Below are positions 10,206 through 22,351 of a stretch of 64,000 bases of DNA, piece by piece. The stretch is from positions 596,001 through 660,000 of the forward strand of contig JARHVA010004089.1 in NCBI GenBank assembly GCA_037957365.1, read 5' to 3'. The notes under the pieces were generated by a model. The model did no database searches, was not told the origin of the DNA, and was given only the letters and a program-made list of their open reading frames with translations. Source of the stretch: Torreya grandis (Eukaryota > Streptophyta > Pinopsida > Cupressales > Taxaceae). The position numbers and the translations under genes were made by a program. Numbering within the stretch: the first letter of the stretch is position 1; every line of letters starts with the position of its first letter.

Positions 10206-13140
10206 ATTTTATTTTAGTAATAAAACAAAGAAAAATTTCTAGAGTAAAAGGAATAAATATATACCTGAAACTACATGTGAAGAACAGTCTTGAATGTCGG
10301 TCACAACATTAAATTGTGCTTCATACAAACTTATAATGAAACATGTATAAATCAGTCCTTAAGATGAAAATATGAAAGTGAAGATAATAAACTTATAGAC
10401 ATAATAACAAGGAATGAACACACCTAATTGGGTATGTGAAACATTGTGTTTTTTAATGCAAAATTGGTGATTTTAGAGGGTATGACCATTAGAGATTTAT
10501 TCTTCATTAAAACACTTGGATTTGATTATGCATGACCCAATATTCATTGATAGGAGAGTGTAATTAATAAATCAATGTGTGCTTTAATCCATCATTACAC
10601 ACCCAAAGCATTAGATTATCTTGGAATCTTTGTATGAAGTATAATATATTATTCTGGTGAAAAATTGGTGCAAAACTTATGGAAAATAACATAATATGAA
10701 CCTGATGTATAAAATTTAGAGAATGACAAAGGTTGTCATTCCACCTATGAAATTGGTGTAAACTAAGAAAAGGAGGTGGTCATATGTGGTGCACATGCCC
10801 TCAATCTAATATCTAAGTGCATATGGATTTTGAAACTAAGTAATATCATGTGGTTTTCTTATCAAAATATACGTGCAAATCCTAGAATACATACCATGCA
10901 TGATGTCCCCATTTTGATCAAAATATAAGTATTTATTTGAAATTATTCTATATACTTACTGCCAACTATTCTAAAACTAATTGAGATTGAAATAATTTTA
11001 AAAAAAAAAAATCTGCCTACTAAGATAAGAATGTGTTGGTTTGGACATGGTCAACTTGCATCCTTATCCAAATGAAGCGTTATTTTCCAAAATTAATTTT
11101 TAGGTAATTTTTGGATTTGGATCCTAATCAACTATGTAAACCCTATTGGTTTCTAACTATTTTATATATTGGTGCAGCTTAGGACCTCTAGGATAAACCA
11201 CTATGTATGCCTCATCTTTTGAGTTGGTTTGTGAAGCCTGCATAATAGCTTAACTCAAACATAAAAAATTATGCAAGAGATGTTATGAAAAGATGTAAAT
11301 ACGAATAATAATGATAACATGAATAGCATGGAATTATCATATATAAATTGATAAGAATAGTGATATAATATGCATGTGTAAACAAGCATACATAATGACA
11401 TTTTTGAGATATTAGCAATTAGGAACTTAGATAAGTGATCATATGCTAAAGATAAGTAAAACTATTTGGAATAACTTGGGGAGGATGCATGATATCCATC
11501 AATGGAATCAAAACTAAGAAAAAAAATGCCATGGCCATGACACACACATATATTAGATATACATGAAAAACACACAAAGCATGTAAGAAGTCCAAGAGAC
11601 CACATATATTGGACATATTCAAATGTCATGCATATGCAATAGAGACACACAATAAAGGCTTATAACCATAAATAAGGACATGTTTAAATTTCCACAATAT
11701 AAACAATATGATTACTCACAAAACATGAAGTAAGGAATTAAACATGAAAAGTATGCATGAATAAGTAAATTTGATCAACATCAGTAACTTATAACACTAG
11801 TATATTTAACAACTCAAGTATCCAGTAATCTAGCAGTGTAAAAGTAAGTAAGCAAATAGTCATGAAATGTAATGTACTGAAGCATGAATAATATGGATAG
11901 TCATAAAATGATAAAACCTATGATAAAATATGCCCCTAGTGAAATTGTGATATAGGCAAGTTTTAGAGAGCCTATGACTAGTTTGAATCTAGAAAAGGAG
12001 AGGTTGTGTTCACTAGCATAAGTCTAGGGAAATAAAAAACATCATAATGTATTATTATATAGGTATGGTGGTTTTATCTATGTGAATATTTTGGGCCTAA
12101 AATAGTATCACCATCTATAACTGCATCTAAGAATGACATGTATGTTATTCAACTTACTCAAGTACATTTGTGAAACATATTTGATATAAATTTGGATATA
12201 GATGAGTAATGCATATATTGAGCAAAAATCAACTGATGTAAATGAATGAAACATATCATACATAGGTTTTGGTATTTATAATTTTCTAAAATATTCTATT
12301 TTTTTTTGTATTTTTGTATATATGAAATTGAAAAATAATATACTAACCAATGACTCCCATAAGAACCTCATAATAAATAAGTCTTGTATCTAGCATAGGA
12401 AGAATTATCTCTCACGAATAAAGAGTATTATACCCCTGTGAAATAACTAGTCTCAACTCAAAATTTGAAAATTGATCTAACTCTAAAACATGAAGACCAC
12501 TATCATGATAATGTTGTATATTATACTATGTATGTTTTTTAGCATGATGAAATCTAAGAATCTTCAAAACCCATTATGGAGTGTAAGAATAACTCTGTAT
12601 TGGTGTCCTTTGTGGAACACTCTTAGTGATTTGTAGTACCAATCTAGGATGTGTTGAAGTAGGGAGTGATTATCTAAAATTTATGAAAAATATCTGATTA
12701 AGTGTTCTTTCAAGGATAGGGCTTCTTGGCAAATGGACCACTTAGTTATAAATTATCTAATTAGTTTGTACCTTTTTAGGTTTTTCAAATATAATCTATT
12801 GTGTAAGAATAATTACTTTTTGTAGAGGGGGTACTCATATGGAATAATGTGAATAATGATAACCTCATTAGCAAAAATGTGTTTCGATCATTTTTGTACT
12901 ATAGAAGGAATTATGTGAAGCTATTAAATCTAATGATGTCCTAATAACATATCGAATACCCCTACATCGGGTACTATTGTAAACCTAGTGGACTTGTCTT
13001 AGACCAACCTATAATGGTAATACGACCTCACTTAAAAAAATTTAGATATGACCATTGAATCCATTAATAACTATAGTTTAGAGAGATATATCTATCTATG
13101 TATCCAAAATGAGATAGAAGTGTGATATTCACATATTCAC
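10206..13140. other. Non-coding stretch, nothing recognised
   Basis: This is AT-rich sequence with no convincing coding frame or terminal repeat. The frame at 11462-11650 on the minus strand has no family resemblance. The last few hundred bases may belong to the decayed pol-proximal part of remnant D, but I cannot support it. Confidence 0.5.
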
Positions 13141-13149
13141 ACCCAAATT

Positions 13150-14460
13150 ATTATCAACCATGACATTCTATATAGGTTGATGATCAATGTAATCTCAAAT
13201 GTATAATGAGTGTAAATAATAATCATAATAAACTATATCAAGTTTTATAAAAGTGATAAATGGTATAGATGGCACTAAAACATTATATGTGTCAATGATG
13301 TTGTTGAAAGGATGTTTTGCCTCGGTATGAGGATGATAAGAAATTGGTGGAGGATGTACATTGTATACATAATTCACTTTTGATTTATCTATTATTTATT
13401 AACTTGTATGCTTAAGTAAAGGATCATTGAATATATTCATTATTCTAGTCTCACTTGGTTTTGGTTGTGTGCTTTCATTAGGTACACACACATCAATGAT
13501 GTTCTCATTTATCAAGTCTAGAATATTATGTCAAAAATTGATGCATTTGTTGTTAGTATGCTCTAGTGTGCTATGATAGTCACAAAAAACATTATGATCA
13601 AATAATTTTGGAAGAGGATTATTATTATAAACCTATTTAATGGGAATAATGTGATGTTACATTCTAATAAATTTTGAAATACCTTATAGAGAGCTTCTAA
13701 TAAGTTGGATAACTATTCCTTGGAGGAGCTGATAATACAATACGTGGAGTAGGTTATGAAACTGCATTGATTATTGCCTTTTGATCACTCTTATTCTTAA
13801 TTGGTCCCACCTTGTATGGTATTTTATTTTATTTATTATCATGAGGAGTAGAAATAAGATGCATTTCATACTTAAGCTTTTCCATTGATAATAACTTGAC
13901 CTATCTTTCCTTAACTGTTTGGCACAAATATGTGAATGATATAAACTTATTAAACATAATAGATTCATGAAGTGTTGGAAATAAACTTTACTTGAAAATT
14001 TCTTATAATTCCTTATTTTCCATAAGATTCATCATATTGGATACCATGTTATTTTCCCTTAAGACATATTCTATGATAGGCTCATTGGATTCTTGTTTCA
14101 GTTGAACAATCTGATCATATGAAATATTTTCACTGTTATTAATTGAGAAATGTGCAAGAAACAAATATGCCAAATGATTGAATGCATGAACTGACTTATG
14201 TGGTAAATCATAAAATCACATTAGTGCATATTATTTTAATCTTCTTGGAAATAACTTGGTCAACAACCTATTATTGTGCGTATATTCCAAACATGCTACA
14301 TGAAATGTTGTCAAATATTGTTTAGGGTCACCTTTTCCATCATACAAGGTAAGCTTAGGTGCCATAAAACTAGTTGGGAAAGTATATGTTTCAATATGTT
14401 GAGCCAATGGAGTATGCAACAAAGTATATGAATAAAATGCTTAATTTTATTTTGACGTGT
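13150..14460 (-). pseudogene. Remnant D: Ty3/gypsy gag, downstream part
   Basis: Read on the minus strand, 14422-13990 encodes a Retrotrans_gag-like domain: YDGKGDPKQYLTTFH, then a segment with LPHKSVHAFNHLAYLFLAHF, DQIVQLKQESNEPIIEYV and MENKEL, with frameshifts. At about 13587-13536 a CDYHSTLEHTNNKC motif matches the C-x2-H...C signature at the end of many plant gypsy gags. Below 13400 the reading is poor. The gag starts on the far side of element B (see 23947-24445), so B split it. No LTR of D was identified. Confidence 0.7.
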
Positions 14461-16058
14461 TGTTGACACTATGGATTGTACCCTTGATAGGAGTCTGAGC
14501 TCCTATCTTCCATGTGGCACAATGGAGACTCCTCTCTTGCTTGTGGGTCTAGAAAAACTGAGGGGAGAATCTCTAGATAAGGGCTAGCTCCCTTTGATGC
14601 ATCTCTGAGGTCCTAGATTTTCTACTGCTAATAATGGGGGGGTGAAAAGAGAGAAGGATTCCTGAAAATAGAACCTAAACTAAACAGTGATGCACCAAAA
14701 ATGGTTGATCTACTTAGCTTTGACATACACTTTACACCAAGAATAAGCTGATATACACTTCATTTGATATGAGAAAATCTTTTGTATCAATGAGCTAGGG
14801 GTCCTCTGGAGATATAGGGAGGAAGAACTACTAGAAGTGTTTTAAGACACACTATGGCAGCCTGTTCACATGCACCGATACTCTGTTTTGGACACTTATG
14901 GATGACTTGCAAAAGGAGAACTCACAATACACTAGACATGTTGGAATCATTTTATGAAAGCATTAAAGAAAATGACTTAACACAAGACAAAAACATAGAC
15001 ATATGCAAAATTGCAAACTCAAAATGGAGGTAAAAATGCTATGCATTGATTCAAGGTAAAATCCTATAGGGATTCACCATACAAGCTGAGAGATATCTTC
15101 TCAAATGAGAGTTTACAATATATAGAGAGAAAGAGGAAGCAATGGCAACCTTTTCTACAAGTGGCCCATGTTGCATTTAAAACATTGGTAAGAGGAAGTC
15201 ACTAAAAGAACATGTTGTGTCAGTTGCCAGTCTTGACTTTGGCATTCAAACATTATTGTGAGAGCATGGGCCACACTCCTTTGTCTACAAACAAGACCAC
15301 TTCTTCAAGACATTCACACAGTTTGTCTACTCATCAATGTAAAATGGGGAAAAATAGGTTGTGCCATTTAATGTTCACACTCCTTGATGACCACTTGGTG
15401 GAGACTGTTTCAACTACTAGAATAACTCCTCTGCCAATGCTTCCCTTTTTACCACCTAGGCTATTTTGTCCATATCTATGCTTGACTCGCCGGGCTCCTT
15501 TCTTGGTTAGTCACTAAGTTTACTCTTTGACTTTTGTCTTTTCCCAATTTTTGTCTTTTCCTGACCCTTGGGGCTATCTTCTATCAATCCTTTGGCCTCT
15601 TGATTGACCCTGAACCCTTTTTCAGAGTTCAATGGTTCAATGGTTCAACACTGTGTTCTTCAAGGAGTCACATTCATTAAATTCCTTTGTAAATTAATCA
15701 TTAAACCTACTATTTAAACCAACCACTTGAACCAAAAATGGTTCAATGGTTCAATGGTTCAATACTTCTAAGTTCTAAGTTCAAAGTTAAAAGCTCTTGG
15801 AAAGATCATGTCATTGAACCTGATGTTGAATGAATTTTTCCAACCTTGAGGAAAAGTGCCTTGAAAATTTTGGTCTCTTTCCTTGTGAATTTCTTCAGAC
15901 AAAATGTTAGAAGAAGATTTGTAAAAGCTTTGTATTCTTTGAACTGGTTCATTTTTTTGCCGAAAGACTTGTGCAAATCAAATTTACAACTGATGGCTCA
16001 GAACAATAGGGGGAAGAAGGAGACCAATTTTGAGCTGTAGGACCAAAAATGGTCAATA
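14461..16058 (-). repeat. 3' LTR (element sense) of element B
   Basis: It is 1598 bp and pairs with 22352-23946. On the minus strand a TATATA sequence near 15113-15125 could be the promoter TATA box. The stretch 15600-15800 is full of GGTTCAA and its complement TTGAACC. An open frame at 15212-15517 on the plus strand also exists in the other LTR and is not a gene. Confidence 0.93.
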
Positions 16059-16309
16059 AATTGGTGATTCCTAGGGGAAGCATGCTTTCTATGCTTAGAA
16101 ACTAGTGGCCTTGAAGTCTATTGGGCACGAAATCAGAACGTAGCTTGAAAAACTTAGCAACAACCTTCTAAAGACCTTTGAACCAATCAAAGCTTTTACC
16201 CCAAAAGGGAAACAAAACACACACAAGGCTAAGAAAAATACTAACATGTGAAAAATCACGTAGGGAAAGTAGGGAAAAACAAGGAAAATATGTACATGAT
16301 GGGAGAAAG

Positions 16310-17614
16310 CCTAGTGATAATGCTTAAGATGTATCTCATTAACTGGGATACATAGTTCTTCACCATCCAACCTGGAGAGTTAGAATGCATTGTGTTTCTT
16401 GCACTGAGTGATGACATATGGACCACTCCATAGGGTATCAAACTTCATGTGCTTTCTAAGCTTAGCTTGGTCCTCATCCCATTTCAAAATGATGTCTCTC
16501 TCAGAGAAACCTTTTGATGAGGATTTCTTGTCAAAGTGCTTCTTTGTTTGCTATTGATGACTGGTCATAGAATCCATAGCCTGGTCCCTTGTCTCTTGAA
16601 GTGCCATAAGCTCACATAGCCTAACCTCCATGCTATTGCCTTCTTCTAATTACAGATGGTGAGCAAGGTCTAAGGCTGATAATTCAAGTGAAAGATGAAG
16701 TCTAGCTTCCCTTCCATACATAAGCATGTATGGAAAATTGCCAACTGCTCTCTTTGGATTGACCCTGTCTGCCCATAGGGCTATTTTCAACTTGGCATGC
16801 CAAGTTATTTGATTCTCCTCCATCATTATTTTGATAATTTTGATTAGATTCTTGTTGGTGGATTTGGCCAAACCATTCCCCTGTGGGTAGTAGTTATAAG
16901 AAGTGCTGAGATAGATGTTATATCTCAATGCCCATTCACTCATTTTGGTTCTTAGAAAATCTAAAGTGTTATCTAAGATGATGGTAGTTGGAACTCCAAA
17001 CCTTATCACCAGGTCTTCATAAAAATCTAAGACTACGCTTTCATTGGCCTCCTTCAAAGCAACATCTTCTACCCATCTTGTGAAGTAGTCTATGGCAGTC
17101 AGGACCCACTTGTGTCCAACACTGGAGGGAGGGTTAATCATACCTATGAAGTCAAGTCCCCATTGCATGAATGGTTGTTCAACTTGAATAGGCTATAGAG
17201 GCATTACAACCAACCATTATTTCCTATCAAAGAGAGCACATTTTTGGCACTTTCATACCTAGGCATGGGTGTCTCTAAATAGAGTGGGCCAGAAGTAACT
17301 AGCTATCATTATTCTTGCAGTTGTAGGCTTAAGAGAAAAGTGACCACTAGCTGGCCCATCATGGAACTCAGACAACACCCTGTCTGCCTGACCTAGGTCT
17401 ATGCACCTTAAAATCACTCCTAAGAAATCCCTTTTGAATAACACTCCATTAATTAAGACATAAGGGAGAGATTGGAGTCTAAAATATCTCCTCTTGGTCC
17501 CATCAAGGCCTTGCAGGCACTCACCAGTGAGAAATAAATGTCTCATGTATGATGTCAAATCCTTCATGATAGTTGGTTCTTTTGATGTGGCTGCATCATG
17601 AATTAGCAAACTAT
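16310..17614 (-). pseudogene. Element B integrase
   Basis: On the minus strand, 17609-17259 gives the zinc-binding part (EFHDGPASGHFS with both His present) and 17168-16650 the core. WGLDFIG supplies the first Asp, ILDNT the second, and GLAKSTNKNL has Lys in place of the catalytic Glu, so the enzyme should be dead. The C-terminal region near 16400 contains WSGPYVI, a GPY/F module. No chromodomain is seen. A stop separates the zinc domain from the core between 17259 and 17169. Confidence 0.85.
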
Positions 17615-17639
17615 CTTTTTTCTACTATTTAAAGTCTAC

Positions 17640-18990
17640 AGTAAGGTGCTCACATAGGCCTTTTCCTCTTACCATCTTGGTATTTTTGATATCCACATCA
17701 TATTCCATTACTTTAGTGATCCATCTTGCTCTCTTTCATTTAGATCATGACTGATCAAGAAGTCTTTGACACTAGGATGTGGCACCATGAGGTGAACCCT
17801 ATTGTTGGACAACATATGTCTAAATTTATTTAGACTCTATATGAATGTAATGACTTGCTTCTCCACATATGTATACATGACCTCAAAACCCTCTAGACCC
17901 TAGCTAAAAAATGCAAGCGGCTATTCAAGGTTCTCACCATTCGCTTGGGTAAGCATGGTAGAGATTACCTCTTCATTTCCAAAGGTGTAGAAGTTGAAAT
18001 CCTTGGTGAAGTTAGGACTGATCAAGGTAGGATCCTGGGAGATAGCCTGCTTGATCCCTTCAAAACTATCCTTCTTTTGCACTGTCCATTTGAATTTCTC
18101 ATCTTTCTTCGGCATAGAGGTCAATGGCTTGACTACCTCTACAAAATTTGGAATAAGTCTCTTGATGAAATTTATTTTGCCAAAGAAGCTTTGTAGACCT
18201 TTCTTATGTTTAGGCAAGGATAGTTCTAGGATGGACCGAACTCTTTCTAGATCAATGTTTAAGCCTTCTTTAGAAACCACATGGCTAAGTAGTTTACTCT
18301 CATAGACAACAAACATGCATTTCTTTGGGTTGAGAGAGATACCTAACTCTCTACACCTCTTAAAAATTTTCCTAAGGTGATTTATGTGTTGGCTTGCTTC
18401 CTTAGAGAATACTATCACGTCATCAAGATACACCAGTACAATGTTATTTATCAGGCCTTGAAAAGCCATGTCCATAGTTCATTAAAAAGTGGCACCAGCA
18501 TTGGATAGTCCAAATGGCATTTTTTGATAAGCAAACATCCCCAATTTGGTAGTGAAGGCTGTTTTATACTGGTCACAATCTTGCACCAAAATTTGATTGT
18601 ACCCTAAATACCCATCTAGGAGAGAGAAATGCTCACTGCCTGTCACCATTTGGAGGATTTGCTCCATACTTGGGAGAGGATAATGGTATTTCAAAGAGAC
18701 TCTATTGATGTCTCTAAAATATATGCACAATCTGAACTCCCCATTCTTTTTTTGACAGGGATAAGATTAGCCAGCTAACAAGAGTGTTTGATCAGAAATA
18801 TGATTTTAGACTCAATCAGCTTGGTGGTTCCTTCCACCTGAGAGGCTCAATCTTTGGGTTGACAGGCCTTTGTTTTTGTTTGATGGGCTTGGCACCTTCC
18901 TCTAGCTCAATGGTATGTTGGTCCAAACTTGGGTTAAAACCCTTCAAGTCACTATACTTCCAAGTGAAGACATCAACAAACTCCTAGCAC
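17640..18990 (-). pseudogene. Element B reverse transcriptase and shortened RNase H
   Basis: 18730-18482 encodes the RT palm (YHYPLPSMEQIL, FSLLDGYLGYNQ, KMPFGLSNAGATF). After a stop, 18475-17921 continues with YLDDVIVFS, the YxDD active site, and then LNPKKCMF. The gypsy RNase H that follows is decayed: its start (FYTFGNEEVISTML) is present, the middle is shortened and shifted, and a WITKVMEYDVDIK block appears near 17720-17680. Only about 300 bp lie between RT and integrase, so no second RNase H fits there; the archaeal-type domain is found upstream instead. Confidence 0.88.
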
Positions 18991-19379
18991 AACAAGATGA
19001 AGGCCTACCTTTCATGATCTGTACACACTTTCCCAAGTGCAAGTAGCTTATCTTTGAATATCTCAAATTTTTCATAGTTCTCATTCTTCATTTTGATGAT
19101 TTCTTTATCATTTTTCAATTGGTCATCCTCATTGAAGATATTTTCAAGAGTGACCAAGCCTTTGGGAAGTTTATTGTTCTTCAGCTGAACAATTTGGCTG
19201 CCATACTGCTACTATAGTTTAGCCTAGTTTCTAGCAGCAAACTCAGTTTCCTTTTGCAATAAGACTGCTATTTTTTTATCACTATCAAACACCTACTAGT
19301 TGGTGATGTTCTTAGGCACAGAGGGTTTGATTACCACTTTCAAATGATGTAGACTATGGTCTTAGCCTATCTCCTTAGG

Positions 19380-19775
19380 GACATCAAACTGAGCACCAAT
19401 TGTTGCTAGTCTATCTACTTGCTTGTTCTACTCTCTTGGAATGGAGGTGACATTAAAATCAAGAAAAATCTCTACTAAGTCCCACACCCTATGCTTTTAA
19501 GACTTAAATAAGGGATTCTTGGTCAAATTTCAGCTTCTCACTTTATTTATGATTAGCTCGTTGTCCCCAAAAACCTATAGTTCTCAAATTCATCTTTTCC
19601 TCACCCACTCCAAACCATGGATGAGAGATTCATACTCTACAACATTTCACATGCAATAAAATTAGAACCTGAAAGCCAAAAATTAGTTCTCCTGTGAGGG
19701 GGAAACTAGTACCACTCCCCCACTAGCTCCTAGCTTACTTCTTGAACCATTAAAGAAAAGCTACCATAAACCTAA
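19380..19775 (-). pseudogene. Element B archaeal-type RNase H, located N-terminal to RT
   Basis: The minus-strand frame reads LFFNGSRSKLGASGGVVLVS, then NVVEYESLIHGLEW, VFGDNELIINKV, NPLF, HRVWDLVEIF, NVTSIPRE and QVDRLATIGAQ. This is the order of motifs of the second RNase H (aRNH) of Tat-type plant gypsy elements. Catalytic positions: first Asp is Asn (FFNGS), Glu present (VEYE), second Asp present (FGDN), last Asp present (VDRLA). Internal stops are mostly TAG or TGA. Its place between the protease and the RT differs from the usual RT-RNaseH-aRNH-integrase order, which element C in this window follows. Confidence 0.85.
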
Positions 19776-19817
19776 GCTTTTTTGGCTTGCTTTCATCAAA
19801 TTTGGTATAAAAGTACC

Positions 19818-20670
19818 CTATTCATGCATGCCATAAATCCCAAGGCCTGCCTCTCCTATGAATTTGTAAGGATCATGTTCAAAATTTTCACTTCCCCATT
19901 CATCTAAGAGTAGGTCAGCAACTCCTTCAAGGGTAGAGGATGGAGATTGATCTACTTGGAAATCTTCTTGATCAATAATGGTGTAGTTGAAATTTTCCAC
20001 CTTGAGTGAGTATGGCTCCAGATGATCTCTATGGATTGGCTCTAACTCAATCTTAACCTTAGTCCCATACTTGGTTCTAAAAACTAGGTAGGACCAGTTT
20101 GCTACCAGATAGTCACCTATTTTAGATGTGAAATCCCTAGACAAGTAAATGGAAAAGTAAGGAGGAACATCTACCACCACCACATCATGAGGTACCGATA
20201 AATTTGGATAGGCATGGAGCATAAAGTTCAAGCCTCTCACCACTCCTACTATCTTTGTTGGTGTTTCATCCATTTACAGGACTCCCTTAGTCATTTCTTT
20301 GTATTTGAGCCCCAGTTTATCTGCTATACATTTTGGCATTACTGAGGTGCTTGCCCCATTGTCAATAATGCAATTATTCACAAGGAAATATTCTATGACT
20401 AAGGAACAATAGAAAGAAGGAACCTTTTCTTCTTTCTTTACCTAGCCTGTTATGGAAGGGTGCCCATTCATGATCAAAACATTATTAACCTTTGCTGGTA
20501 CAACTTGTTTATTTAGCTCATGTAATTCCTTTTATAGCATGTCCTTTTGTCATGGAATTACCAATGAATCCCACAAGGAGATATTCATGTGTAGCTTCTT
20601 CATCTATTCCAACACATTGATCTAGGGATTGCCTCCTTTCAAATTTTATTTGGGATTGCTTGCAGCGTAG
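19818..20670 (-). pseudogene. Element B aspartic protease
   Basis: One minus-strand frame with several TAG stops runs from the gag tail into CIIDNGASTSVMP, the D-N-G-A active site, at about 20385-20340. It then continues through DVVVVDVPPYFSIYLSRDF, the second half of a retropepsin fold where the usual LLGR appears as YLSRD. A linker of about 60 residues rich in acidic residues precedes the RNase H. The catalytic Asp is kept. Confidence 0.8.
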
Positions 20671-22100
20671 GGCGCATGCCGAGGAACTGAGGGTGTGAAT
20701 GGCGGCTTGAAATTTGGAAATTTCTAGATCGTATGTGATGAATATGATGCTACAAACATTTGAGTAGCTGCCTGAGCTTCCTCCATAGATCTCCTTTTGG
20801 ACCTTGTGTTGGCTACAACATAGTCACCTTGATTATCTGCATTGCCCATGTAGTTGACTGCACAGAATTCACCTTCTAGGTGATTCATGAGAGTGGAATT
20901 AGACTGAGCCAACCTGCTATCCATGCCATGTTGAAATGATGCCTTAAAGCTTGGGAATTGAGTGGCTACCTAATTGTCTTGTGCATTCATGTATTGACCC
21001 TAAATCTCATTTTTATAAACAGCCTGATCTTGACTGTATCCCATGGGTGAGCAATTTGGTTGTTCTTCTACCAAATTGTTTATAACAGGCACCAGGGCCT
21101 TAGATGATGAAGGAGCACCTAGATTATAGGCTTGATAAGGTATGGTTTGTGTAAACTAACCCTATCCTTGATTGTAATTCTAAAAAAGGGAGTCTATTTA
21201 CTTGCCTGAACTACTGATATCCCTAATTTGGTTGATTGCTTTGAGCTTGCTACCTTTTGAGAGCCACTAGTTCATTGGTCATGCTTTGTAACAAAATTTT
21301 GACTTCATGAAGGTCATTGGACAGAGTAGTAGCTAGATTTTCTATGCCAGGTAGAAGAGCTAAGGTAGGTGCAATAGTCCAGACTAGAGGCAGTAATTTA
21401 GGGAAGAGTGGCATATGAGGTCTAGGGGCTATCTTTCCCACTTGCACTAGGCAATTTTCGGCTACTATGGCTATTTCATAGGCAACAGGTAACACATGTC
21501 CTCCCATGGATTGTATCATGACAATAATGTCACTATTCAATGCTTTTAAATAATAGAGGAAAGCATAGCTTGGAGTTGGCCTTACCAAAATGGGGATTTT
21601 ATCCCATGTCTTTTGAAACTGAGTATTGAAATCCTACATAAATTCATGTGGAGCTCTCTACATGGTGGTCAACTGATCAAAAAGTGAGAGGAGGTCACTC
21701 TTCTCCTCAAATCTATTTGTTAAGAGGGTGCCCAATTCTTTCCATGTGCTAATTAAATTCATAGGCAGAGTCCCATACTAGTCCAAAACCTTGCCCTTAA
21801 AAGACAATGCCAGCAATTGGATGGCAATGTTTTCTTCAGTGACATTGTGAATATTGTAGAGGTTGGCAATATTTCTAATGTACTCAATAGTAGTAATAGT
21901 CCCTTCTCCATTAAAGGGAGGCACACTCTTAAGGGTTGTACCTAGGATTGGGTCATAATGTGGAATATTCAAAGGACTTTGACCATGAAAGGCCACAAAT
22001 GATAAATCCATAGCTATGACAGGATTCAACTGGGGCCTTCTTGCATGAGTGTATCTTATAAAAAGTCTAGGAAAATGAATTGCTAAATAAGGATGAGTCC
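20671..22100 (-). pseudogene. Element B gag
   Basis: The minus-strand frame from about 22100 carries FNGEGTITTIEYIRN, then YGTLPMNLISTWKELGTLL and a DFNTQFQKTWDKIP block, the Retrotrans_gag pattern. It continues at 21588-21250 with a predicted coiled segment (NDLHEVKILLQSMTNELVAL). The C-terminal part (20924-20724) is in another frame and has no clear CCHC zinc knuckle. Stops occur at conserved positions. Confidence 0.75.
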
Positions 22101-22328
22101 TTGAAAACCTCAGTCACCTTGATGAGTTTAATGGTAGTTCAATGAATTCAAAAGTCACACCCTTAACAACAGATCATATGGTGACCTTAGGAATAAGGTG
22201 TCAGACTGATCCTTGGCTAGAGACCGATGCTCTTGATAATGGAGTCACCATATGCTAGAAAAATGGTTGATTTTTGTTGTAACAAGACCAACATCAATCT
22301 TGGAAATTTCTAAGTGTTTAAATTTTTT

Positions 22329-22346
22329 GTCCCACTGGGCATGCCA
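22329..22346 (-). other. Primer binding site of element B
   Basis: On the minus strand TGGCATGCCCAGTGGGAC follows the LTR end after five bases. Element C has TGGCACGCCCGGTGGGAC in the same place, differing at two positions. Both elements therefore probably use the same tRNA; I do not name it. Confidence 0.75.
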
Positions 22347-22351
22347 AAAAT

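Noticed and set aside
15212..15517. Plus-strand frame, repeated at 23101-23406
   Set aside because: Both are the same piece of the element B LTR. The similarity comes from LTR duplication, not from a protein family.
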